A DNA stretch of 14,448 nucleotides from Chthonomonas sp. UBA6659 (GTDB lineage: Bacteria; Armatimonadota; Fimbriimonadia; Fimbriimonadales; Fimbriimonadaceae), in NCBI GenBank assembly GCA_002455425.1, contig DKKT01000055.1, forward strand, positions 1 to 14,448, written 5' to 3'. A program made the position numbers and the translations under genes. This document shows positions 1-6,917 of this stretch, piece by piece. Below the pieces are notes generated by a model. The model made no database searches. It had not been told where the DNA came from and was given only the letters and a program-made list of their open reading frames with translations. Within the stretch, counting starts at the first letter, position 1; each line of letters opens with the position of its first letter.

Positions 1-2276
1 CCGAAGTTGGCGACCAAGATGTCGAAGTCATCCGAGTCGATCAACCCGCTCTCGTTGAAGTCGATCGGCTCGGCATAGTTCGGACTTCCAGGGGAAGCAC
101 CGAACCCAGAGACGAGCGCGTCGAAGTCGTCCGAGTCCACCATGTTGTTGCCGTCGGCGTCGCCGTTCAAGAGCATGAAGTCGACACCGGTCGTCGACCC
201 AGGCGCGACAAGGAACTGGTTGGTCTGTTGGGCCAGCCAGTGTTCGCCTTTCGTCCACACTCGCACGGGCCCGCTCTGGAACGTCGGGAAGGTGTAGTGC
301 CCCCAGTCCCCATCGAGCTCGAGGGGCAGTTCGCGTTGCTCGACCTGGATGCCGCGCAAGTCCATTTGCACGAATTCGATCGGTACGCCGGCAGGCGTGT
401 AATCGAGCAAGCGGACGCGCCCGGAGACCGTCAAGAAGCTCGACTCCGACGCGCCCAGGTTCGCCCCCACGATCGAAACATCCTGGAGATTGACGATGCC
501 GTCCGAGTTCAGGTCCGTCGGCGGGACCGCCAAGGCGGTGAAGCCTCCCTGACCGAGGTCGGCGTTGACCAAGTTCTGATCGATGGCATTGATGACGCCG
601 TCACTGTTCACGTCCCCGTTGCGGAGGGTGATCGGAGCGGCGGTGGCACCGTCATTGTTCAGCGTGAGAAACTGAACGCCCAGGAACGAGTCGAACTTGA
701 ACCCGACCCTCAGTTGGGTCGCTTCGATCCCGAGCGTCGGGATGTACAAGTAACCACGCTCGGAGACGTTCGCCACGTACGCGTCGAGTGGCTCGCCCGT
801 CGAGGCGTCCGTGATGTAGAGATGCCCGCCCTGCAATTCCGAAGCGGGCCAGCACTTCTGTCCCACGTTCAAGCGAACCCGGATATGCGGCATCGACGCG
901 AGCGCGATCATCTCGCATTGCTCTTGGAACCGGTTCTGCAAGCCCCAGAGGAATTGATCCTGGTTGGCCTGAAGGCCGAGACCGTTGTCGAACGCGAGAC
1001 GCGCTTTCTGCAGTCCCACCGCCGCTTCGGCAAGCTCTTCGCGCAGGTTCTGGAACCGAGCATTCGTTGGCGTGATGTTCACGAGCGTCGTTCCCATCGA
1101 ACTCAGCGCATTCGCTGCATTCGTCAGGGGCAAGCCGCTCGAGATCGAACCGTCCGCCATGTCGGCCCCCAGCTGCTGAAGGCTGTTGATCAGCGCGCTC
1201 ACCTGGTTCAGCCACTGACTGAACAGCGGGTCCGGTTCGGCGACCACGGTGCTTTGAATCGCCTGGATCAGGGGGAGCAGCTTTTGCGCTGCCGACTGAT
1301 ACCGCGGCGCGAGCGCCTGCAGCGTGGCAGGGAAACCCACGATGTTCGGCGTTCCCAGGTCGGTCACATCGAGCTCGACGAAGACATCGAAGAACGACTG
1401 AGCAAGGTCGCCAGAAGGCGTCCAAGTCTGGCCGCTGTCATCGGACGCGTCGACGCTCAGGAAGTTGAAGTTCGGTGTGTTCCACCAGCCCGGCCACCGA
1501 TCGGGGGCGTTCTTGGGCGGGCCTCCGCACGGGATATCACCAGGGTCGTTGAGGTCGGGCGGACGGATGGTCGTCCGGCGCCACCGATAGATCGGTGGTG
1601 TTCGCCAACTGTAGCGCCAACGCGACGCTCTCCGGCAAATCCCCGTCTCGACCATTCGGCCCCGCCGATTGACGAAGTAGCAGAGAATCCGACGCGAGAT
1701 GTAGATGGTCCACGGGTGGCACTCCCACCGCACCCAACACGGAGTTCCCGGCAGCCCCATCCACGGGCCTTTCAGCACACGTCCGAGCGGAATGCACCGG
1801 GTTTGAGTCTTCCACGCCCAGAATCCTCTCGGAGGAGGAGGAGGCGGCGGAGGAGGCGGAGGTGCCGCGAGTGAGAAGCAGCCCGGCCACACCGGCCCGA
1901 TGTTCGCGCCACCGAGGGTCCAGAAGCCACTCGCGAAACCGAGCGGACCGTTCGTCGTCCGCACGACGAACGTCACCCAGGCCCCGGGCGGAACGCAGGG
2001 TCCCCCCCAGTCGATGACGACTGTGTTCGTCACGGCCCCGTTCGAAGGGACGAGCGGCACCGGGCAGAAACCGGCTTTGACCGTCGCCGGAGGCACGGTG
2101 ACGTTGCCGCCCGTGCCTGTAAACGTGATGTGGAGATCCGAGGCGAAGAGCCCGGTGGTGTTGCAGACACTTACGATCCGCTCGTCCGCGGCATGCGCCG
2201 CCATACACAGACCGATCACTCCCCCTACCCACACAAGACTCTTGGTCCAACGACTCAAGCAAGATAACAAACTCAT
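1..2276 (-). CDS. secreted dockerin-repeat protein with polyproline linker (C-terminus cut by window edge)
   Basis: The frame reads from ATG at 2276 to base 1 with no stop: 758 codons plus two bases, so the C-terminus lies outside the window. A GGAGG Shine-Dalgarno (SD) at 2283-2287 sits 6 nt before the ATG. Residues 1-30 form a signal peptide, likely cut after AHA. Residues 31-135 look like an extracellular beta domain (LHITFTGTGG). P139-P149 are 11 consecutive prolines. About 150-250 is rich in Trp, Arg and Cys. About 300-460 is more helical (QSAAQKLLPLIQAIQ). At 554-609 are two calcium-loop repeats (GDVNSDGVIN, TDLNSDGIVN), at 612-700 a carboxypeptidase-regulatory-like beta domain, and at 705-758 two more loops (GDADGNNMVDSDD, IDFNESGLIDSDD). 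Dockerin type I loops bind calcium and, in cellulosome organisms, cohesins. No cohesin or catalytic domain is visible, so the function is unknown; a surface or extracellular structural role is inference. The module order resembles Armatimonadota secreted proteins. Confidence 0.88.
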   Translation of the reverse strand, partial: MSLLSCLSRWTKSLVWVGGVIGLCMAAHAADERIVSVCNTTGLFASDLHITFTGTGGNVTVPPATVKAGFCPVPLVPSNGAVTNTVVIDWGGPCVPPGAWVTFVVRTTNGPLGFASGFWTLGGANIGPVWPGCFSLAAPPPPPPPPPPPRGFWAWKTQTRCIPLGRVLKGPWMGLPGTPCWVRWECHPWTIYISRRILCYFVNRRGRMVETGICRRASRWRYSWRTPPIYRWRRTTIRPPDLNDPGDIPCGGPPKNAPDRWPGWWNTPNFNFLSVDASDDSGQTWTPSGDLAQSFFDVFVELDVTDLGTPNIVGFPATLQALAPRYQSAAQKLLPLIQAIQSTVVAEPDPLFSQWLNQVSALINSLQQLGADMADGSISSGLPLTNAANALSSMGTTLVNITPTNARFQNLREELAEAAVGLQKARLAFDNGLGLQANQDQFLWGLQNRFQEQCEMIALASMPHIRVRLNVGQKCWPASELQGGHLYITDASTGEPLDAYVANVSERGYLYIPTLGIEATQLRVGFKFDSFLGVQFLTLNNDGATAAPITLRNGDVNSDGVINAIDQNLVNADLGQGGFTALAVPPTDLNSDGIVNLQDVSIVGANLGASESSFLTVSGRVRLLDYTPAGVPIEFVQMDLRGIQVEQRELPLELDGDWGHYTFPTFQSGPVRVWTKGEHWLAQQTNQFLVAPGSTTGVDFMLLNGDADGNNMVDSDDFDALVSGFGASPGSPNYAEPIDFNESGLIDSDDFDILVANF

Positions 2277-2309
2277 TTCGATCCTCCTTCAGGTCGAAAC
2301 ACTCCTCTC

Positions 2310-2340
2310 ATCGTATCACAGCTTTTCTCGATCCGGTGAA
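2310..2340 (-). promoter_or_regulatory. possible promoter of the secreted dockerin-repeat gene
   Basis: On the minus strand a TACGAT (2310-2315) resembles a sigma70 -10 box and lies 33 nt before the start codon. The best -35 candidate is TTCACC (2335-2340) with a rather long 19-nt spacer. The position suits a short leader carrying the GGAGG at 2283-2287. The match is weak and is offered only as the best candidate in the 208-bp divergent gap 2277-2484, where no convincing plus-strand promoter for rpsU was found. Confidence 0.3.
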
Positions 2341-2484
2341 GCGAACCCATTAAGATTGCGCTCGTTGCATGTAAATGTCAGATGAACTCAAGGTGCCGGA
2401 GTCACCCGTCCGATACTCTGGGGTGTGCGCTCGAGGTCGACTCCGCGATCGGGTATCCTATCGGCTTCTGAGGAGTTTCCAAGT

Positions 2485-2655
2485 TTGATCCACGTAGTTG
2501 TACAACCGAATGAGTCGATCGACAGCGCCCTCAAGCGCTTCAATCTCAAGATGCAGCAGAGCGGTTTGCTCCGCGAACTCAAGGAGCACTCCCATTACGA
2601 GAAGCCGAGCGAGAAGCGCCGCCGTCAGCGACGCCGTCGGGTCGGCGGACGGTAG
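2485..2655 (+). CDS. rpsU: 30S ribosomal protein bS21
   Basis: A 56-residue basic protein. The start is taken as TTG at 2485 because TGAGGAG at 2469-2475 lies 9 nt upstream and because the S21 homology begins immediately (IHVVVQPNESIDSALKRFN). The open frame continues upstream to an ATG at 2425, but that 20-residue extension does not resemble S21. The sequence follows the family: N-terminal beta strand, the SIDSALKRF helix, the KMQQSGLLRELKEHSHYEKPSEKRRR segment region, and an Arg-rich tail ending in RRRRVGGR. bS21 binds the small subunit near the anti-Shine-Dalgarno region and assists initiation. It is the first gene of the plus-strand cluster leading into the HDIG, ybeY and dgkA genes; linkage of rpsU to that cluster is also known in Firmicutes. 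Confidence 0.93.
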   Translation: MIHVVVQPNESIDSALKRFNLKMQQSGLLRELKEHSHYEKPSEKRRRQRRRRVGGR

Positions 2656-2715
2656 TCTCCGAGGCCCGGCCTGCCCATCCTCGCGGCCGGCCGGATATCA
2701 TGAGGAACCCGTGTC

Positions 2716-4281
2716 GTGCAAGCTCAACGGCGAGCTGAAACGAACCTATCTATGATCGAGAACTTACGCCGAGGACTCCCTACGAGTCCATCCCGTGGGT
2801 GGCGAGAACTCGCGATCCGATCCGGTCGCGGAGCACTCGTGCTCGCGGGAAGCGTAGCGATGGCCCTGCTCCTTCTGGCGCACCGCCTTCCTCCCTTCGA
2901 GCAATTGACGATCACCGCCATGGTGTTGGTCAGTCTCGCCGCCTTCTTCCTCGTTCGGTTTCACCTCCGTCACACGCCGCTGAAGAGCCCGCCCCACACC
3001 GCCGAGCACATCATCGGCCTCACCGCCTTTCTCAGCGTCTCCGGCGTCCAGATTCTCACCCGTTCTCTCGAAGCCAAGTCGCTCCTCGGCGTCGGTTTCC
3101 TGATGACGGCACCCCTCATCGCTCAGGCGATGCTCGTCTCCGCACTTCTCGGGCCGGCGATCTCGATGTTCTCCTTGACCGTGGTCGCTTTCCTGCTCGG
3201 CGTGAGCGGTGCGATGCCGGTCGAAATGCTCGCCGCGTCCTGGATCGCGGGTGCGGTGGGCGCCCACGCTGTGAACCCGCTTCGGCATCGCTCCGACCTG
3301 TTCCGGGCCATGACCGTCCAGGTGCTCGCTTCCGCGACCATCGCCTTTGGCGTTTCCGCGGTCAAGGTCTCCAACCCCGGGTTCGTCTTCGAAAGTGCCG
3401 GATGGGCCGCCGTCGCCGCGATCGGTGCGACCTCGATCTTCTGGCTCGCGGTCGCGGTCCTCGAGCGGCTGTTCAACCTTGTCTCCGACTGGTCGCTCCT
3501 CGAGCTCTGTAGTCCCGATCACCCCCTCATCCGCGAGCTCTGCATGCGCGCGCCCGGCACGTACGCACACTCTGTGATGGTCGGCAATCTCGCCGAAAAC
3601 GCCGCCCACACCATCGGGGCCAACCCGGTTCTCTGCCGGGCGATGGCCTATTTCCACGATGTGGGCAAAGTCAGTCGCCCCTCCTTCTTCATCGAGAACC
3701 AACTCGGCGACAACGTCCACGACGAGATCTCTCCGTCGATTAGCGCGATGATCGTCATCGCGCACGTCAACGACGGTCTTGAAATGGCCCGTCGCCACAA
3801 GCTGCCCCAGTCGATTCAGGACGGTATCGCCCAACACCACGGCACGACCCTTACCTCCTACTTCTACCAGCGGGCGCTGGAGCAGATGAATCTTGAGCGC
3901 GGTGACCCCGGACTCGAACAGGCTTATCGCTACCCGGGCCCCAAGCCGCAAACCCGCGAAGCGGCCATCCTCCATCTCGCCGACTCCGTCGAAGCCGTGG
4001 CCCGCACCATCCCGCGCGGAGTGTCCGAAGAGCTCGAAATCCTTGTCGGGAAGATCATCGAAGAGCGGCGTGCCGATGGTCAGCTCGACGAATGCGACCT
4101 CACGTTCCAAGATCTCCAGAAGATCAAGTCGTCGTTCCTGCGCTCGCTGTGCGCCATTCGACACGAGCGCATCGTCTACCCAGGCAGTGACCTCCATGAG
4201 GAGACTCCGCAAACATCGGATTCCGATTTCCAACGAATCCTCGACGCGCCTGCCGCATCCGCCCATCAAAATGGCGCTTAA
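2716..4281 (+). CDS. HDIG-domain membrane protein, PgpH/YqfF-like (predicted cyclic-di-AMP phosphodiesterase)
   Basis: 521 residues if started at GTG 2716, supported by TGAGGA at 2701-2706 (9-nt spacing); ATG 2752 (509 aa) is an alternative with no SD. Residues about 38-250 hold roughly seven membrane segments. A cytoplasmic HD domain follows from about 260, with GTYAHSVMVGNLAE, HDVGK (314-318), FFIENQ, VIAHVNDG, QHHGTT and LADSVEA. The putative metal ligands H285, H314, D315, H350, H374, H375 and D423 all match the PgpH/YqfF pattern. Family members hydrolyse c-di-AMP to pApA. The usual large extracellular 7TMR-HDED domain between the first and second membrane segments is absent: only about 10-15 residues (AHRLPPFEQ) separate them, so the protein is some 200 residues shorter than typical members. 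It lies 60 nt after rpsU and overlaps ybeY by 86 nt, matching the conserved yqfF-ybeY-dgkA order. Family assignment is firm; c-di-AMP specificity is inferred. Confidence 0.9.
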   Translation: MQAQRRAETNLSMIENLRRGLPTSPSRGWRELAIRSGRGALVLAGSVAMALLLLAHRLPPFEQLTITAMVLVSLAAFFLVRFHLRHTPLKSPPHTAEHIIGLTAFLSVSGVQILTRSLEAKSLLGVGFLMTAPLIAQAMLVSALLGPAISMFSLTVVAFLLGVSGAMPVEMLAASWIAGAVGAHAVNPLRHRSDLFRAMTVQVLASATIAFGVSAVKVSNPGFVFESAGWAAVAAIGATSIFWLAVAVLERLFNLVSDWSLLELCSPDHPLIRELCMRAPGTYAHSVMVGNLAENAAHTIGANPVLCRAMAYFHDVGKVSRPSFFIENQLGDNVHDEISPSISAMIVIAHVNDGLEMARRHKLPQSIQDGIAQHHGTTLTSYFYQRALEQMNLERGDPGLEQAYRYPGPKPQTREAAILHLADSVEAVARTIPRGVSEELEILVGKIIEERRADGQLDECDLTFQDLQKIKSSFLRSLCAIRHERIVYPGSDLHEETPQTSDSDFQRILDAPAASAHQNGA

Positions 4282-4672
4282 CGCTCTCCTCGATGCCTAC
4301 GCCGTGCCGCCGACGGAGCTGTCGGTTCTCCTCACCGACGATGCCGGCATCCAGGCCCTCAATCGACAATTCCGGGGCCTCGACGAACCCACCGACGTTC
4401 TCAGCTTTCCCGCCGGTCCCGGGGCCCCCGTGCTCGGCGACATCGCGATCTCGGTCGACACGGCCCAGCGTCAAGCCGACGCGCGCGGCGCGAGCCTGCT
4501 CGACGAGGTCCAGTTCCTGGCCCTTCACGGCGGCCTCCATCTCCTTGGATACGATGACGTCACCGACGAGGGACGCGACGACATGGTCCGAAGGATGAAC
4601 GCGGTTGCCGAACAGATCGGGCTCATCCCAGACGCGGACTGGAGCTCACTTCCTCACGGAGCGCACGACTGA
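4196..4672 (+). CDS. ybeY: endoribonuclease YbeY (rRNA maturation factor)
   Basis: 158 residues when started at ATG 4196, the usual YbeY length. ATG 4271 would leave 133 residues, remove the first helix and has no SD. The start lies inside the preceding HDIG gene (86-nt overlap), suggesting translational coupling; a weak AGG precedes it. Family signatures are ELSVLLTDD, LNRQFRGLDEPTDVLSFP (R60 in the conserved basic position), GDIAIS, and the metal site HGGLHLLGYDD at 111-121. YbeY is a zinc-dependent single-strand endoribonuclease involved in 16S rRNA 3'-end processing and 70S quality control. The canonical site is Hx3Hx5H; here the third ligand is Asp (H111, H115, D121). I recall a similar Asp in Bacteroidota YbeY (GYKD), so activity is probably kept. 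It overlaps dgkA by one base (TGATG). Confidence 0.93.
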   Translation: MRRLRKHRIPISNESSTRLPHPPIKMALNALLDAYAVPPTELSVLLTDDAGIQALNRQFRGLDEPTDVLSFPAGPGAPVLGDIAISVDTAQRQADARGASLLDEVQFLALHGGLHLLGYDDVTDEGRDDMVRRMNAVAEQIGLIPDADWSSLPHGAHD

Positions 4673-5382
4673 TGGCCACTCGGGATATCGTTGCTCCGTT
4701 CCGCGTCGCGATCAACGGCCTCGTGCATACGTTCCGCACGCAGCGCCACATGCGGATCCACCTGTACGTCACCCTCGTGACAGTCCTCGGGGCGATGCTC
4801 TTGAACCTGCGCATCCGCGAAGTCCTGATCCTGCTTTTCATGATCAACTTCGTCCTAGTCGCAGAGATGTTCAACTCGGCGATCGAGGCGACAGTCGATC
4901 TCGTCTCGCCGAACTACCACCCCCTTGCCAAGTTCGCGAAGGACATCGCCGCCGGTGCCGTGCTCATCACGACGATCATGGCGATTGTGGTCGGATGCCT
5001 CATCGCGCTCGGCGATGACACATGGGAGCGGATCCGGGTCAGCCTCACGTCCCAGAATCTCGGCGTCCCGGTGGTGCCCCGCCTCGTGATCGGCGGATTC
5101 ATCGCCATCCTCCTCGCGATCATCGGCAAAGGTCTCGGAAAGCGAGGGAAGGTACTCCAGGGCGGACTCGTCAGCGGCCATGCCGCGCTCGGCTTCTTTT
5201 TTGCGGGGTCCGTGTTCTTTCTTACCGACAATATCGTCGTGTCTTCGCTTGCGATCCTGCTTGCCGCCATCGTCGCCCAGAGCCGATGGGAGGCCAAGTT
5301 CCATTCGATTTTCGAGTTATCGCTCGGCGCGACCGTGGGCATCGCCCTCGCAGTCGTGATGTTTGGCCTGATTCCAAAATGA
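4672..5382 (+). CDS. dgkA: diacylglycerol/undecaprenol kinase fused to a PAP2-like phosphatase domain
   Basis: 236 residues; ATG overlaps the ybeY stop, with GGAG at 4658-4661 as SD. Residues 1-115 are a complete DgkA unit of three membrane helices with the family's acidic signature EMFNSAIEATVD (E65, E72, D76) and AKD (90-91). Gram-positive DgkA relatives phosphorylate undecaprenol, feeding the lipid carrier of wall synthesis. Residues about 130-235 add further membrane helices with a PAP2 pattern: SGHAA (168-172) for motif 2 and SRx5Hx3E (S204, R205, H211, E215) for motif 3, with Glu where Asp is usual. The Kx6RP motif 1 is not clear (KGLGKRGK nearby). The protein therefore pairs a lipid kinase with a putative lipid-phosphate phosphatase. 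I recall similar fusions in Firmicutes. Kinase assignment is strong, phosphatase activity less certain. Confidence 0.88.
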   Translation: MATRDIVAPFRVAINGLVHTFRTQRHMRIHLYVTLVTVLGAMLLNLRIREVLILLFMINFVLVAEMFNSAIEATVDLVSPNYHPLAKFAKDIAAGAVLITTIMAIVVGCLIALGDDTWERIRVSLTSQNLGVPVVPRLVIGGFIAILLAIIGKGLGKRGKVLQGGLVSGHAALGFFFAGSVFFLTDNIVVSSLAILLAAIVAQSRWEAKFHSIFELSLGATVGIALAVVMFGLIPK

Positions 5383-5404
5383 TCCTCGTTCGAAGACCGA
5401 TCGT

Positions 5405-6862
5405 ATGAAACCGAAACCGAAAGAACGTGTCCGGCCCTGGGCCAGTGCCCTCGGCCGGAAGCATCGAATCGCCGCCCTCGGGGTAGCGCTCGCCCTCGTC
5501 GTCTCGCCCGCCTCCGCGCAGCCGGACGGAACGATCGACGCGAGTGAGATCCTCGCGCCGTACCTCTGGCCCGCACTCGGTGCGATCCTGTTCCTGGTGC
5601 TGCTCAACGCCATGTTCGTGGCGGTCGAGACGGCGGCGGACCTCCTCAGCAGCTCCCACCTGAAGGCCTTCGACCGCGAGGACCGACGAGCCGCGATGAT
5701 CCAGGACTACATCCATCGGCGCAAGCAGTACGTCGCGGCCTGCACGCTCGGCAGTCACACGCTCCGCGCCTGGATGATCATGTTCAGCCTCGTGCCGAGC
5801 CCCTCGCTCGCCCGGTTCTTGGAGGACCGCTTCCACGTCGCGCCCGGATGGCCCGCCATCCTGCTCGCGTTCTCGATCATCACAATCCCCGTCGCCGCGT
5901 TCAACCTCGTGTTCGGTGAGCTGATCCCGAAAAGCTACGCCGTCGTCCATCCGATCGGCACGGCGCTCCGGCTCAACAAGTTCGCGCGTATGATCGCGTT
6001 CGCGTTCTCGGTCCCCTCGAAGTTCCTGACCCTCCTCGCGAGCCTTGTCGCCCATCGCTTCGGCGGCAAGCCCTCCTTCGGCATCGTGAACGAAGCCGAG
6101 GAACAGATCAAGTCGCTCGCTGAAACCGCTGAGCAGTCCGGTGAAATCGAGGCGGAGGAGCGCGAACTCCTGCACTCCGTGTTCGAATTCGGTGACACCG
6201 TCGTGCGCGAAGTCATGACGCCGCGAGTGGACATGGACGCGGTCTCCCTTGTGACCCCACTCGAGGATGCGATCGAACTGATCCAAGAGTCCGGCCACTC
6301 GCGACTACCGGTCTACGAAGGCACGGACGACCAGATCGTCGGCATCGTCCACGCGAAAGACCTGCTCCTTGCCAAGCTCAGGAACGGACGGGCGGTCGAA
6401 ATCCGCGAGCTGATGCGACCGGCCTTGTTCGTGCCTGAAAACAAGAATCTCCACGAGTTGCTCCAAGAACTCCGCCAAGGCCGTGTTCAGATGGCCATCG
6501 TCCAAGACGAGTTCGGCGGCACCGCTGGAATCGTCACCATCGAGGACATCGTCGAGGAGCTGGTCGGGGACATCGTGGACGAGTACGATCTCGAAGAGCC
6601 CAAGGTCATCCTCAACGGCAAGGGATACATCGTCGACGGCAAAGTCAATCTCTATGACTTGAACGACGAAATCGGCTCCGCATTTGAGAGCGACGAGTTC
6701 GACACGATCGGCGGCTACGTCTTCGGCCTCTTCGGACGCCAACCGCGCCAAGGTGAGTCCCTGGACGCCGACGGCTACCGCTTCACCGTCGACGACACCG
6801 ACGGGCGGCGGATCATGAAGCTCCACGTCTGTCCGGTCGGAGACGCCGAAGGCGTCTCCTGA
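5405..6862 (+). CDS. CNNM/CBS-domain transporter-like protein (CorC/HlyC, YbeX-type)
   Basis: 485 residues; ATG 5405 lies 22 nt after the dgkA stop with no clear SD, so translation may depend on upstream ribosomes. Residues 22-39 look like a cleavable signal (ALALVVSPASA), unusual but compatible with the N-out CNNM fold. About 50-215 is the DUF21/CNNM membrane domain (MFVAVETA, FNLVFGELIPKSYAV). About 225-260 is an acidic linker (ETAEQSGEIEAEERELLHSV). Two CBS domains follow, starting at VMTPRVDMDAV (270-280) and LMRPALFVPENK (336-347), with the joining EFGGTAGIVTIEDIVEE at 369-385. The CorC/HlyC domain is at 395-478 (FDTIGGYVFGLFGR). CBS pairs bind adenine nucleotides; relatives act in Mg2+/Co2+ export, and the E. 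coli homologue YbeX neighbours ybeY. Its place after ybeY-dgkA supports the YbeX link; the transported ion cannot be read from sequence. Confidence 0.93.
   Translation: MKPKPKERVRPWASALGRKHRIAALGVALALVVSPASAQPDGTIDASEILAPYLWPALGAILFLVLLNAMFVAVETAADLLSSSHLKAFDREDRRAAMIQDYIHRRKQYVAACTLGSHTLRAWMIMFSLVPSPSLARFLEDRFHVAPGWPAILLAFSIITIPVAAFNLVFGELIPKSYAVVHPIGTALRLNKFARMIAFAFSVPSKFLTLLASLVAHRFGGKPSFGIVNEAEEQIKSLAETAEQSGEIEAEERELLHSVFEFGDTVVREVMTPRVDMDAVSLVTPLEDAIELIQESGHSRLPVYEGTDDQIVGIVHAKDLLLAKLRNGRAVEIRELMRPALFVPENKNLHELLQELRQGRVQMAIVQDEFGGTAGIVTIEDIVEELVGDIVDEYDLEEPKVILNGKGYIVDGKVNLYDLNDEIGSAFESDEFDTIGGYVFGLFGRQPRQGESLDADGYRFTVDDTDGRRIMKLHVCPVGDAEGVS
6839..6859 (+). other. perfect 9-bp hairpin in the last codons of the CNNM gene
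   Basis: GGAGACGCC (6839-6847) and GGCGTCTCC (6851-6859) are exact reverse complements around a GAA loop. The structure ends at the base before the TGA stop (6860-6862) and lies 8 bp ahead of the terminator hairpin. It may slow terminating ribosomes or guard the mRNA 3' end; that role is inference. Confidence 0.6.
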
Positions 6863-6867
6863 AAGCC

Positions 6868-6900
6868 GAAGGGCCGACCGGCATAGCCGGTCGGCCCTTC
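6868..6900. terminator. bidirectional hairpin terminator between convergent genes
   Basis: GAAGGGCCGACCGGC (6868-6882) pairs perfectly with 6886-6900 around an ATA loop: a 15-bp stem. It sits between the stop of the plus-strand CNNM gene (6862) and the stop of the minus-strand lipoprotein gene (6918). T-tracts on both sides are short (ATGTT on plus, CTTTC on minus), so termination could be non-canonical, but stem strength and position fit a shared terminator. Confidence 0.8.
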
Positions 6901-6917
6901 ATGTTCCGAGAGAAGCT

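Noticed and set aside
228..1874. 548-codon open frame on the plus strand
   Set aside because: It is antisense to the dockerin-repeat gene, whose minus-strand frame has a signal peptide, SD and recognisable domains. The plus frame is Arg-rich low complexity (poly-Arg opposite the polyproline tract), as expected from GC-rich codon bias.
2666..2690. CCGGCC/GGCCGG inverted repeat between rpsU and the HDIG gene
   Set aside because: Only 6 bp with a 13-nt loop and no T-tract; expected by chance in GC-rich DNA, so not called a terminator.
2700..2738. 13-codon upstream ORF (ATG 2700 to TGA 2736-2738) overlapping the HDIG start
   Set aside because: No SD of its own, and the sequence is better explained as the SD and start region for GTG 2716.
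2764..4269. 501-codon minus-strand open frame
   Set aside because: Antisense shadow of the HDIG gene; the composition is dominated by charged Asp, Glu, Arg and Gly with no domain signature.
4271..4672. Shorter YbeY start at ATG 4271
   Set aside because: It would remove the first helix of the family and has no Shine-Dalgarno; ATG 4196 gives the normal length.
5222..6298. 358-codon minus-strand open frame
   Set aside because: Antisense shadow of the dgkA and CNNM genes with the same charged, low-complexity composition.
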